DNA from: Glycine soja
Lineage: Eukaryota > Streptophyta > Magnoliopsida > Fabales > Fabaceae
DNA length: 64,000 bases
Direction of reading: 5' to 3'
NCBI RefSeq assembly: GCF_004193775.1
Contig: NC_041018.1
Coordinates: 32,075,940-32,139,939, forward strand
Position numbers and translations under genes: made by a program. Each line of letters begins with the position of its first letter. Positions within the stretch are counted from its first letter, which is position 1. Positions 1 through 11,949 of this stretch are shown here, piece by piece. The notes under the pieces are model-generated. The model made no database searches, was not told the origin of the DNA, and saw only the letters and a program-made list of their open reading frames with translations.

Positions 1-185
1 AGAAAATTCAAATACTAACAATATTGTAATCTTAAAACAAAATGATAACATCCTTAAGTTTAGATGATAAGATCAATATCATTATATTTACCTCAGAAGC
101 ATCCTAAAGATTAGAATCATAGCTGACAAACTCCTATAAACTAAATTGTCTTTTCCTAGGCTTGGATTGGTCAACAAAGCTTGAC

Positions 186-1640
186 TTTGTCTTTTCCTAG
201 GCTTTTCCCCAATTCTGATAACCAACAAGGAAATATTTCTAATTTGGTGCATTGGGATGGAGAAGTTTGGGTGTGGGTTTTAAGTAAGTTGGAGAAGAGG
301 GTGGTTTGATTGGGAAAGAAGCATGGTGGAAGAGTTGGAAGGTAGGTGAGCCGTGTCACAACAAAGAGATCAAGTTGATAAGTGGATATGGAAGGGAAGT
401 AACCCAGGGTTTTTTCTCAGTAAGTTCAGCATATGAGCAGTTGTATGATATCTTTAAAGGACCACAAGTTCAAGGCAACTTATCTCAGGTTTGGAGAATG
501 AAGATCCCTCTGAAGGTTAATTTTTTTGTTTGGAGAGCTTTTCTGAGAAGATTACCTATGAGGCAAAACCCCTTGTTGAGGAATATTCAGTTGGGTGCAT
601 CAAATGTTTTCTGTCCTTTATGTAATTCTGAATCTGAATCTGTGAACCATATTCTGTTTCGTGCACAAAGGTTCTACAAATATGGCAGGTTTGTCACTCT
701 TGGATTAATCTGAATTCTGTTCTACCGGAGGATCCTGCTATGCATTTTCTACAACATTGTTTAATCTGTACAAATAGAGAATTAGCTGATCTGTGGAATA
801 TTGTTTGGGCATCGGTCATTTGGAATATTTGGAAAAATAGGAACATTTGTGTTTTCAAGAATGGTGTTTTTGATAAGATGGAGGTGTTGCAACTTGCAAG
901 ATATTATGTTCTCTGCATAAGCTTGGAATCTTGGATAAAACAATTTACAACTTCGATTGAGTTTTCCTTTGTATAGTGGCAAATGAATCCTGGAGCTTGC
1001 ATTCGACTGTGTTGAAGAGGCGTGGAGGAAGATTTCAATGATTTTGTTATATGGGTTACAATTAACGAGTGCACAGTTTATGGAATGACAGAAGTGGTTA
1101 TTGTGTTATTTGGTGAGTCTGAATGTTGACATATGAAGTAGTGAGGCCAGAATCCAATGGGTAGGCGTGCTGACATTCATGGGGTTAGGGAAAATATCAG
1201 GCATGGCTCGGTCATCAAAGTTGGTATGAGGCTGGGATGATGAGGCTTTCTGTGTATTTACTAATCCCATTATGATTGTTATGATGAGCATATGGGAGAC
1301 CACTGGCGGTGGGTCTTTTCTGAAAGGGGTGGCATTTATAGTATTTCACATTGAAGATGGTTAAATGCTGTAAATGTTAAGTTGGTTAGGTGTCAATATT
1401 TTGGTGGCATTTATTAACGTTGAATGTGCAGGAAAAGCCACAGGGTATTGCTTTTAATTATTGGTTAGATGCTTTTTGTGAGATTGGTGTATATGCTAAA
1501 GATACGTTTCTCCTTCCTTGGGGTAGTGGGTTATGAAAGCCTGATTGCTTTTTGAAACTGTTAGCTGTATTATTATGCACTTCTTGTGCTTGATATATTT
1601 ATATTTATATATTATTTATTTGCTGAGCAAAAAAATAAAA
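186..1640 (+). mobile_element. LINE (non-LTR retrotransposon) 3' remnant with zf-RVT domain
   Basis: This is the 3' end of a plant L1-type LINE. Frames near 186-300 resemble the stretch before the zinc-binding domain (a WRRGWFDWE-like motif). From 306 the frame holds the zf-RVT hallmark: a VWRMKIPLKVNFFVWRA segment, then FCPLC, then a downstream VNHI. The frame shifts near 660, after which the usual Cys/Trp-rich tail (QIWQVCHSWI) continues, followed by WNIVWASVIWNIWKNRN at about 790-840. A non-coding tail ends near 1630 in TTTATTTGCTGAGC plus an A-rich run, as in many plant LINE 3' ends. The RT and endonuclease are absent, so it is dead. It lies in the same orientation as, and probably inside an intron of, the splicing-factor gene whose last exon starts at 2142. 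I did not find a target-site duplication. Confidence 0.75.
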
Positions 1641-1839
1641 TATTAAGTTACAATTATTTGCTGAATTATTCTATGTTTTTTATAAAATTATGACCTAATT
1701 TGTTTCCTTGCATGATTTTTATTTTATCAATTCAATTTTTAAAAGCAAAAATTCCCCTTTTTGTTGAATAGACCCTATGCACAATTTAATGTCCTTTATG
1801 TAATTTGACATTTATCAGTTAATCTTACCAAACACTTTC

Positions 1840-1955
1840 AATTAAATCAGTTAGCTTATAAGCTTTGAGCTAGCTTCCAGCTTTTCAGCTCCTAGCTTAT
1901 AAGCTAGTTTTACCAAACATAGCCTTATAAGCTAGTTTTACCAAACATAGCCTTA
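1840..1955. repeat. TTATAAGC-rich repeat with a 28-bp tandem duplication
   Basis: An AGCTTATAAGC-rich, partly palindromic stretch. The segment CTTATAAGCTAGTTTTACC plus its ACATAG tail occurs twice in a row, from about 1896 and about 1924. Similar TTATAAGC/ATAAGCTA words recur near 6590-6740 and 15460-15590, which suggests a dispersed MITE-like family. I cannot define terminal inverted repeats. Confidence 0.45.
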
Positions 1956-2141
1956 TTTTAGAGGTTGGTGGTTGTTGATGGATGTTTTGGAGGCATGGAT
2001 GTAAATATATGCAGATTAATGTCATGCTAATTAATTGCCCTTTATCTGTATGGTATTTGAGAAACTTATTTCACTTTTTTTCATGAATAGTTTGTCTAAA
2101 GATGATGTCAATAACAATAATTCTTTTGGGGGATTTTTCAG

Positions 2142-4275
2142 GGTTTCAAATACACAGACTCATCAAATTGCTGCTAGGAAGGAAAAGCAGATGGAAGCAT
2201 TGAAGGCTGCTCTTGGCATAGTCTCATCTGAAGCCAATGAAATAAATGAAGATGGGACTGATGGGCTTGGAAATGATGGAAAAAATGGTCCTAATGTGGA
2301 GGGTAATTCAAAGCCTGAACATTCCTTTTTGGATAGAGATTTCAGTAGAAAGAAACAAATGGTTGAAGATCAAAAGGATGAAAATACTAAGAAGAAGAGT
2401 GTTAAAGATACAAAGCACCACAAGAAGGTTGAAACTCGTAAGAAAAAGTATGAGGATGATTCATCTGATTCAGACAGCAGTTTGTCTGATGAGAAGAGAG
2501 GTACAAGGAAGCGTGGTAAAGAGTATACAAGCAGTAGTGATGAATCTGATTCTGATAGTGATGCTAAGAGGAAGCTCAAGGCTGAAAAGAAGCGGAAGAT
2601 ACCTAAGCACCGCAAGAAAGGTAGGGTGGAGGATAGTGATGATACTGATTCTTATGATTCTGATGACAGCAATTTTGCAAGAAAAAGTTATAAGAAAGAA
2701 AAGTCTCTTAAGAGGCATTCTTCGGATGATGATTCTGATGATCATGAAGATGTCTCCAACCATAAAAATCGGGAAGGGAAGCAACATTCAAAAATGAACA
2801 AACGTCATGATTCTGAGGAGGAATCTGATGTTGACAGTGAGGAAAAGAAATATGGTAGACTTGAGAAGCAGAAGACAAGGAGGCATAATTCTGATGATGA
2901 GGACTCTGATAAAGATGGTGTTAGGCGTGCATTGGGTCAAGACAGATATGTTAGTAGGGGGTCATACACTTCCTCTAACAAGAGTAGCAGTGACAGTGAT
3001 TCAGACAGCGGTTCTAGTGATCACAGACGTGAAAAAACAAAAAAAGGTGGGTCTGTTGCTGCAAAGAAAGTTAAAGGATATGGCATGGAAGAAAATAGAT
3101 TCAGAGATGAAGCCAGAGATAGTGGTGCAGATAAAGGGAAGTATGGTGCTAATGTTGATGCATTGGGCTCTCTTACAAAGTCATATGGGAGAGATATTAC
3201 AAAGGGATCAAATAGTAGAAGTCGAGAGATGACACACGGTAACAGGAAAATTGATGGAGACAGAGAGAGGGAGCCTGTCACAGTGGTCAAGCATGATGAA
3301 GATGATAGAAAAATGGAGTCTGAATCTAAATCAGCTAGGTTTGCAGGGCCTGATGATGATAGCTCTGAGCAGAGAGGAAGAAATTATAACAAGGATGTTG
3401 AATCACATTTTGTTGGTCGAACTGCTCGGTATGGTGAGGATCATGAAACCAGAAGGCGTAGAAAAGATGATGATAATCATAGGGAGCATGAGCATACAAG
3501 GGATAATGATGACCATGGAGAAAGAAAGCATGGAAGGGATGAAGATGATCGTACAGGAAGAAAGCATGCAAGGGAAGAGGATGTCAGAGAAAAAAAGCAT
3601 GGAAAGGATGAGGATGATCCTAAAGAAAAGCACAGAAGGCATGACGATGGCCTTGGAGACTATCGTATGGGAAGAAAGCATGCAAGGGATGAGGATGATC
3701 TTGGAGAACGAAAGCATGCAAGGGATGAGGATGATTCCAAAGAAGGGAAGCACAGAAGGTATGATGATGGCCGTGGAGAGAGAAAGAACTTGAGGGATGA
3801 AGATGACCGTGCAGAGAGAAAGCGTGGAAGGGATGAAGATTACCGAACTGGAAGAAAACAGGCAAGGGATGAGGATGAACATAGAGAAAGAAAATTCAGA
3901 AGGAATGAGGATGATCGGGAAGGAAGAAAGTTCAGAAGGGACGATGATGTTTATGGAGAAAGAAAGAACTTAAGGGATGGGGATGTGCATGGAGAACGAA
4001 AGAACTTAAGGGAGAATGATGATAGGGAAAGAAAGCATTCGAAGGATGAAGATGGCCGTGGAGAAAGAAAGCACAGAAGGGATGATGATGATGATGATGG
4101 TTATGAAAGAAAGCAGCGCAGAAGGGATGATGATGATCCTGAAGAAAGAAAGCAGCACAGCAGGGATGATGATGGTCGTGGAGATAGAAAGCACAGAAGG
4201 GAGGAGGAAGAGCGCGGAAACAAAGGTTATGAGAGGGAAAGCCGTGGAGATTACTCCAAGAGAGGCAGATACTAA
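2142..4275 (+). CDS. CWC21/SRRM2-like pre-mRNA splicing factor, last exon (Arg/Asp/Ser-rich)
   Basis: This is the large 3' exon of a plant homologue of the spliceosomal CWC21/SRRM2-type protein. An acceptor (TTTTTCAG) ends at 2141 and the exon runs about 710 codons to TAA at 4273-4275. The open frame continues upstream to 2035, but that part looks intronic. The exon opens with TQTHQIAARKEKQMEALKAA, which I recall following the cwf21 domain in plant homologues. Next come SR-like acidic/serine clusters (SSDSDSSLSD, SSSDESDSDSD) alternating with KKRK-type basic patches, over residues of about 90-330. From about residue 430 the tail is a run of roughly 12-residue repeats of the form RDEDDxxERKHx. 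It ends in KRGRY. The cwf21 domain itself should lie in exons left of the window or beyond the LINE. The long ORFs on the other frames and strand are by-products of the repeat. The family call is from memory; another SR-rich nuclear protein is the alternative. Confidence 0.65.
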
Positions 4276-6230
4276 GGTTCTCGTTCGAGTGAGAGGTGTG
4301 AAAGTGACTCATGAACTGTGATCCAGGCATCTTGAGAATGTTTACTTGCTGCTTTAATATTTGAATTAGATGTGTCAGTTGTCTTATACATTTGCTTTTT
4401 AGAGGATGTAATTTGTGTGTGAACTATGTTTCATGTGTTTTCGTTTCAAATTCCGTATTATGTTTTTTTTTACCAAAATTCTGTATTATGTTGTGACTGG
4501 TAGTTTTTAAAAAAATAAAATACAAAATCTGATGCAGGTGTTGTATATTTGCAAGGGTGGAATAGTGCGAGTGTGTGACTACTATTTGCGTGAAAGCGAA
4601 TGATTTTCTTTTGCAACGAGATGTGAAGTCAAGAAGGCCACTATAATAGGATAGCGGTGGAATGTTAATCCCTATGAGCTTAAACCATAAATAAATTTGG
4701 TAACAGGGTGATTAAACCCCAGCCTCGGGCTTTAGTACTTGATCTACAGAAGTTACATAGTTGAGGATTTATTTGTTTTTTCTAGCTATATTCTATGTGA
4801 GATTCTTGGTCTTGGAAATCGTGAGATTCAAAAAATTGAATCTTATTTCATCATCTACTCGTGCCAATTATTGACTGATTCAATTCAAGACTAGTACCGT
4901 GGTACGAGGTAAAATTTATACAAACAGGTGTGTGCTCTGATACATATATAGTCAAGTAACAGCATTTTGAATGCACCTAATGATAAGCCTAAACAGCTTG
5001 CCTCTGGATAATTACATTTAGTTATGATATGGTTGATAGATAACCTTAAGCATGTGGCCATGGATCGATCCCTAGCTCGTGTGTATGAAATAATATCTGT
5101 TGGGAGAGATTAATTCCTCAAATCATTTATTCTTGACGGGGGATACCTTGGTTAAAGAAAAATTGATTTATCTAAATGTGTAATTGAATATCATTTTTGA
5201 TATGTTGATCTAAGAGGGTTGTATTGATATTCTTTATATTATGCCTGTTCACTTTTGGTTGAAATAATTCAAACGCTAGTATAATTGGTTTTGGAAAGCA
5301 GTAAATAGAACTTTCAAAATTGTAAATATGCTGATTTTTATTTTTTTCATTCAACGACGAATAATGACGATATTATTATTTATGCAGTTAATTTATACAC
5401 GTGAATGGGATGGACTAAACGTTTGCAATGACCCAACAGGTTGGATCAGTATGCTATAGCAAAATTTGCTGAAAACTTTGAAATGATTCTTAGAAATGTG
5501 GCTGAGAATGCATATAGCTTGTTGGTCCTCGCTTGTGGTAAATCACACTTTTGCTTTGATTGGTAATCTTGTTAATTTTACTAATTTCCACTATACCTCT
5601 TCTTGGAAATCAATGAAATTATGAGAAAAAAAAATTATAGAGAAAAATAGAGAGATGAAAATAGACGTACGGGTTGATGGAGGTGTATAAACAGGGTTTA
5701 AAGAATGGTGAAGATGGTGCAAAAATTTAGTTTAAAGAACAATGAAGCTGTAAGAGGGGTGGAAAATTTAGGGTTTTTCAGGGTTTACATTGGTTTTATA
5801 TGAAATGGTATATTTGTAATAAAATTATATAAAAAAGGAAGGAGATATACTTATTAATTAAGGGGTGTAAATATCAAACGCTTATTTGGTTGATATAGTG
5901 TTTGATGTTCAGTTTGTCAAGTCAGAAATCAAAATAGAGGGATTTGATTATAAATACAAGAAAAGATAAAAGACTTTGTGATACTTGAGTGGTGAAAAAT
6001 ATAATTAAGCCTAATTTTAAATTTTGAAAGCTGTTATTATTTATTATATACTTTTATTCTTTTTTTTAAACATGAGATATCCTTAACCAAGAGTCCGACT
6101 AATTTCTCGAGGTACGAAATTTCATTTATATATAAAAAATAAATTCTTACGTAATGTTATTCCCTATGGATTCATCCCTGCATCTCACTAGTGTTATAAT
6201 TTCTTGCCAAACTAGATAGAACAACTAGAA
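4276..6230. other. 3' UTR of the splicing-factor gene and intergenic DNA
   Basis: The first ~250 bases after the stop form a plausible 3' UTR, with AT-rich, TTTGTGTGTG-type sequence and an AATAAA-like AAAATAAAAT at about 4510. The rest is AT-rich DNA with scattered stops in all frames. I see no gene or clear mobile element here. Confidence 0.5.
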
Positions 6231-6420
6231 GACAGAAAGAGACACTTGTTACTAAATATCAACCAGAAGAGTAATGTTTACATGGACACAGATTTCAACA
6301 GAAGTCTTTCAGAAATCAATTTTTCACCATTCATTTTTCTCTCCTTTTCCCTAAACATCAAAGGTTCTCCCTCCTCTGTTGTCTCTACCCAAAAAGTTTG
6401 TACAAGTGGCTTTTACGTAC

Positions 6421-9400
6421 CTAGAATGACTTTAAGGAATATGATTGCTTTCTAACCCATTCATCATAATCTTGCAGCATCTGCTGAAGTAGCAGTGGCA
6501 CCAGCTTGTCCACCAAAGCTTGCATCATTCTGTACATAGCCAAAAGAGATTAATCTTCCTAAGCAAAACGATAAGTTGTTAAATTTTGTATTTAAGGCAT
6601 GTTTGAGTAAGTAGTTTAGTAAGTATTTGTCGAATAAGTTCTTATCACATAAAACTTATTCATAAGTTTTACAGTGAAGTTTATTGAAATAAGCTAAACT
6701 GGAAGGTCATAAGCTACTTTTATAAGTCTAAATAGGCCCCTAAATTAATCCTCTATAAGAAACAAAATGATTTTACACACAAAAGCATAAACAAAGTATA
6801 TGCCACAGACATGAACGTAGAAAGGAAAAAAAATCACCAAATTCCCTGGAGAATTTTAAGTTCTGTTTGTTGTCTTCTAAACCTCAAATAATTTCTCATT
6901 TAAAGTCCAAATTGTAAAAAAAGGTTTCTCCCAGACGGCCACAGGTTTATTTATCAACTATGTTAATAGTTGAATATGACTCCAATCACCTTGCATAAAC
7001 TGAGTTCTTATTTATCATTTATGTTAAAACAGAATCCATAGCAAATAGAACTTTTGTGCACATCCTGAAGAATGATTAGGAATTCCATCTCAATATTTAC
7101 TAACACAATATCTAATGTCATAATTGGTAATGTCAATATTTAAGTAGGAAGCTTAACCTGACAGATCTGAAGGAGAAATGTTAAGGTGAAATATTTACTT
7201 GATGATAAACCTCTATGGTTTCACAAAGGCTACATCATAGAAAAGGGTAAGAAGGAGGAGGAGAAACCAAGTCATCAATCAGAAAAATAATAATGGCTGA
7301 AGATTTCCCCCTAAATTTAGTCCACAATAAAACTAGATAGATAACTGCAATATATTAGTGTCCTACTCCTCATATTAACTTTATATTCCATTATTCTAGA
7401 ATCTTTAAATTTCCAAGAAGTGGCTTTTGTATATCTCCCTCCTTTCAATTAAGTACAGAGAACTTAGTGAAAGACTATATAAAAAAGAATTAGGCACAAC
7501 ATCTATAGCCAGTAATAGTTGGTAATTTTAAATTGAGAATCTACATGCAATACTTTATGTATAAATATATCATCAGAGAACTTGACCATGCGGAGTGCAT
7601 AACCTAAAAGGATAAAATAAAAAATATTTACTAAATAACTCACATATTTCCAGGACCCTCAACGGCTGAAGTAGGCATCATGGTAAATGGTTGTGTGTAG
7701 ATCTGCAGACAGAGATCTTTCTTTTACAGATGAGAGGCAAATGCAAAAATCCATAATGTCGAACTGAAATACAGTTTAATGGCTACTAATTTTGATTCAA
7801 AACAAGTGATCTTTTAACATATGAATATGCAGCTACAAAAAATGAATTAGTAAGGATTAAGAAGGAATGGGTCAACTTAACTCATCAGTCTCTATGAAAA
7901 GAAAACAGAAATTGCACTTTCACAACAATAAAATTCAACTGAATTCCTGGACTTTCTTTACCAAGAGGCTACAATATAATTTACATGAGGGTGATCTAAG
8001 TAATGCAGTTCATGCCTTCATGGTCCTTGAAAACAAATTCAATCATCATAACATACAGGATTACCACTCGTCTATCCCAAGAAAGAGAAACAAATATGGA
8101 TCTAACATTATATGTAAACTTTATATATTTTATGAGGATAAGACAAACCTCAAGTGTGAGATTCAACTTAACATCAACTTCTAAAAATGATTCAGCACCA
8201 GCACCACCCCAAGTCATTTGGTTTCTCATGAATGCTGCGAATCCATAGAAATTATTAACAAACATTACTGTGACAATTCTTAAAAACACTGAAGTAACCA
8301 AAAGCGTCACATGAAACATGTATTGCAGATAAACTTGAATTCAGCAGAAAACTGTGTTGAAAGACTAGCTATTAGAAAGATAATAACATCCAAAGTTCTT
8401 GAGTAAATTTACCCTGATATCTGGAGAAATTTCCATTTTAAGGAGTCTAAAAATCGGTTTTTTTTTTTTTTTCATTTCGAGGCCAACTAAATGGTTTTGT
8501 ATCAGATCAACTAAATAAATCCCATCACATTTTCACATTTATGTCTCTTTGCATTCATCTTAAGTCCTTTCCAGTATTTTCAGCACCACTGGGTGGGGAA
8601 TAAGGTACTATGGGATACGGCACTATGCTGCAAGGAAAACCAAACATCTTTCTCTCTATTCTATGGAAGACTGATCGGTTTCTTTGCAGAAGGATTTTGA
8701 TAGAAAATAAACATTTTTATAATTCAATTTGACAAAGGGAAGAATTTATATCCCATAAAACAAGTATGACTATGCACACAGTACATTGTAGATACCTGAA
8801 AAGTGGTCGTTTTGCTCTTTCACAACTTCTGAACCCTCAAACTGTGAATAATATAGTAAAGTACCCAACAATTAAATGGGATGAGTGACAAAAGGAATGT
8901 TACAAGAATTCATGTTCAATCAAACCAAGGTTTATATACATTTATTGAACTTAGGGCAGTAATTAATATGCGTGATTTAAGCATATTACTAGCTTTTTTT
9001 TTTTAAAAGCACATGCGAACTTAGAAATTAAGCAACTTTACTACTATGTGTGTGTATGTATTATTCGTTGACTTTGTCTCGCTCACTCACAAACACAGTT
9101 AGGATCTGTGGAAACCTTTATAAGAAAAACTTACGCACTTGCACTATCTGATAAGCACTAGAAAATTTACTTTAAGAAATCCAGTTGTTGAATTACACTT
9201 GGTTATATTCACTTCATACAACAAAGTTTTAGAAACTTTAAACAATTGCATGTAATTTTAGTGTAAAATTTTATAAGAATGACACGCACAGTGAATACTC
9301 ATTAATCTGGGAGTGGATAGTGTGGAACACTGATGGGTCTTTGAGACATGTATAAGATAACGGGGGGAAAGGAGAATGAGCTGGACTGTTGGGCAAAGGT

Positions 9401-10811
9401 TCATGAGAGGAGAAATACAAATGCAGTTAGGTGTAAGGAGGGAAAATGGTGGGAGAGTGTAACGCAATGTACACATGAAGGCAATGTATTGGAGAGGGGA
9501 AGGGGAGAGGGGGGCGGGGGGGAGGAGAGAGAAGGAAATGTGAACAAGGAGAGGGCAAATAATGGTGTGGCATAACAGAATTTTAAGAGTGAATTGATGG
9601 CTTAGGCCAGGGAGGGCAGAATCTATGTATCACCTCTTATTTTTATCTCTCATAGTTGTGTTTCTTGTTTTCGGATGTGTTTCTGTTTATTGAGAAGTAT
9701 TTTACCATGTAAAGGAGATTTCCTCGAGTTATATCGTATTTTAGTATCAATACCATTTCCTATAAAACATTCTTTAGTGTACAGTCAAAGGATCCTAACT
9801 TGTGTGTATAATGAATGTGTTTTTAGTGTCTCTATTACTCTCACAAAAAATAAAGGTGTTACATCATGAACCCAACATTTTTGTTCTTTTTTGGTTGGGG
9901 AGAGGGGAACACCTTACAAGAAAGCATCTCAACCAAGCAATCTTCATCTGTTGAGGTAACCCGCAGATCCAACAATGGCGCAGCTTCAAAGTTTAAAAAT
10001 TGAAGTTTAGGCAGTTCACACCTACGCATACAAGAATAATTATTTGCTTTCAGAATCATACTTCTTCTGCCACAACCCAAGTGCTGTAAGATATTTGCCA
10101 AAGTTCATTAAAACATTCAGAAAAAAGAAGTATTTGTTGTCTAAAAATCAAGAGTTTTTTACAGTTGTTTATGAATAGTATTTTCAACCTATTTTGAATA
10201 ACTGATTTTATCAGCTGAACCATTCAAAGTGTAGGACAGTATGATAACCTAAGCTCCACTTTCTTGTGGACTCATGCAAATCAGCTGTTTATCTACACAT
10301 TCTTCATAAACAAGAAATACCTTGAATTTATTAAAAAAATGTAATAATTTTGGGTGGTTTCTGTTTGAGCAAAACTCAAAACATGCCCTGCTATGTTCAT
10401 CTTTATTGTTAGTACCAAATATTGCAAAAGAATCAGGTAAGCACCATAACTTATAATTTGGTCCTGAACTTGACTTTAATTTTATGTCACAATCTAGATG
10501 AGTAACAGAATTTGCATCATCCAAACCATTGAAACTTGAAAGAACTACTCAGGCCACCAAAACAGAATTAAGGAGGCGGCAGACCTGTATGTGTTAGCAT
10601 CAAGAGATTCAAATGATTGCAAGGCCTTCGTATTCAACACGGCTGCAATTCCGCTAGGTTGGCTCAGAAATTCACTGATGTGATATTTCTTGCCTCCAAG
10701 ATCATCATTATATGTTGGCAGCCGGATTCTCTCCTTTTTTTCAGCAAACAAATTTGCCTTCTTTTTGGCATTTGAATTCAAGGAAGTTGCTGCCTTCACC
10801 TTGAGATCCAT
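6421..10811 (-). CDS. DUF1997 family protein (At5g04440-like), six coding exons
   Basis: The function of this plant family is not established; members are usually predicted to be plastid proteins. By splice sites and codon phase the coding exons are 10811-10585, 10021-9913, 8841-8796, 8234-8149, 7702-7644 and 6529-6421, with stop TAG at 6423-6421. All phases join without a frameshift and give about 211 residues. Conserved blocks in order: KERIRLPTYNDDLGGKKYHI, SEFLSQPSGIAAVLNTKALQ, LNFEAAPLLDLRVT, NQMTWGG then FLEVDVKLNLTLE, QPFTMMPTSAVEGPGN, and MMQALVDKLVPLLLQQMLQD then YDEWVRKQ. This order matches my memory of Arabidopsis At5g04440. The ATG at 10811 sits only four bases after an acceptor (TTTTTTAG, ending 10816), so an exon lies upstream, ending at 11749. 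The protein as called lacks an obvious transit peptide, so the start may be wrong. A G-rich tract lies in the 9912-8842 intron. Confidence 0.85.
9496..9522 (+). repeat. G-run tract, quadruplex-type motif
   Basis: Four G runs of 4, 4, 6 and 7 bases are separated by loops of 1-3 bases within 27 bases, inside the second coding intron of the DUF1997 gene. The gene is on the minus strand, so the transcript would carry the C-rich complement. Confidence 0.7.
10249..10524 (-). other. 91-codon open frame inside an intron of the DUF1997 gene, unidentified
   Basis: This open frame lies in the intron between 10585 and 10021, on the same strand as the host gene. It has cysteine-rich, non-repetitive composition with segments such as NYKLWCLPDSF and HSRACFEFCSNRNHP, and looks more like real protein than most intronic frames here. 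I do not recognise the family. It could be a gene fragment captured in the intron or chance. No splice signals bring it into frame with the flanking exons. Confidence 0.25.
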
Positions 10812-11429
10812 TTTCCTAAAAAATTAAATTCATGGTAAAAAAAGCTAACAATTCTTAGCAAAGATCTCAATTCACAATATTTAAATTACACAACAAATCC
10901 AACAAAAAATAAATAAGAACAAGAACAAATTACTCTGACACCCCTGTGATCTCCTAAGATTGCACATCATATCCTTGCCTTTTTAACCCCTACAGACCCC
11001 CTTAAGTCTTTGAAATACATTACACTAGCACCCCTCGATACCCAAGAAACACATTACAGCGTGCACCCCTGTAAGAAGAGTTACTGTAATGTAAGGAAGG
11101 GAAATTGTGTGCAATCTCAAGAAACTGCAAAGGAATGTCAATGCAATTTGCTCTAAAAATAAACAAACAAATAAACGCTTCTCTAACCTCTTTAATAAAG
11201 CACAAACAAGAAGTACTACAACAAGATCTCATCAGTACACAAGTATTCGTAGCAAGGGAAAACTTTATCCTTCAAGCAAGTTCACACAATATAACTTGGA
11301 TAAGTTGAAGCCTAATGTGATTTAGGGATAACCAAGGTCTCCCGAAGCACCAAATAAAAAAGGAGAAAAGAAAAAGAAATCATGTATATGAAATATCCAC
11401 AAGCATATCAACATTGTTAACACTAATAC

Positions 11430-11556
11430 CATGGTTTTAAATTGCGGTCGCGACTGAGTTGCAGTGAGCTAGAAAACCTTTACATAGTAGACAATTGCGG
11501 GAAAATGAGGTTGATGCGGCCACAATTGCAGTTGCGGACCACTATTTAAAACCATG
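11430..11556. mobile_element. 127-bp MITE with CATGGTTTTAAAT termini
   Basis: The left end CATGGTTTTAAATTGCGGTC is matched on the opposite strand by CATGGTTTTAAATAGTGGTC at the right end. Flanking octamers ACTAATAC (11422-11429) and ACCAATAC (11557-11564) differ at one base, which fits an 8-bp hAT-type target-site duplication. The element has no coding capacity. It lies in the intron between the possible upstream exon (ending 11749) and the ATG exon of the DUF1997 gene. Confidence 0.75.
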
Positions 11557-11587
11557 ACCAATACGAATACAATTCTACGGGAGTTAT

Positions 11588-11705
11588 TATAAAGTTGGCT
11601 TGGTGGTTGAAAGGAAAATGTGGGAGCAAGAGTTCGTGTGTTTAAATTCCTTTCACTAACAACTAACATTTTCCGTAAAAAAAAAACAAAACAAAAACAA
11701 AAACT
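11588..11705 (+). mobile_element. Short tRNA-derived SINE-like repeat with A-rich tail
   Basis: A TGGCTTGGTGG segment resembles a pol III box A. A downstream GTTTAAATTCC resembles a degenerate box B (GGTTCAAATCC type). The repeat ends in an A-rich tail with interspersed C at about 11678-11705. The layout and ~110-bp size fit a decayed plant SINE. Both boxes are imperfect, so this is tentative. Confidence 0.4.
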
Positions 11706-11748
11706 AATACATTGCTACTATGGGACCAAGTTTATTACACAAACTAAC

Positions 11749-11940
11749 CCGTGGCTGAATTTCTGTATTGTGGGGTAAGAACGTGTGACCCAGAATTGCT
11801 CATGTCCGTACCATTTGTTGCTCAAGAGGATAGCTTTTGCTGCAAAATGAAAGCACCAAGGGTTAATGGAAAACGGGAATTCAATCGGTAACTCAGAATG
11901 GGAGTGTTTGATTGCAGAGAAATGAGAAAAGGAAGTGATG
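11749..11940 (-). other. Possible upstream exon of the DUF1997 gene (open frame, no ATG seen)
   Basis: A donor (CCACGG, then gttag) follows 11749. The frame joining the ATG exon across this donor stays open upstream to a stop near 11945, about 65 codons, reading TCC TTT TCT CAT at its far end. It contains no ATG. It could be 5' UTR that is open by chance, or the end of a longer N-terminal coding region whose start lies in a further exon. Alternative acceptors include CATTTTGCAG at about 11850. Confidence 0.4.
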
Positions 11941-11949
11941 CTTAATTAG

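Noticed and set aside
2246..4330. Several long open frames on other frames and the minus strand over the splicing-factor exon
   Set aside because: They arise from the low-stop, repetitive charged-residue codons of the true frame and have Met/Ile- or His/Pro-rich composition with no domain.
9348..9575. 75-codon Gly/Glu-rich frame
   Set aside because: It spans the G-rich tract in an intron of the minus-strand gene and shows no domain.
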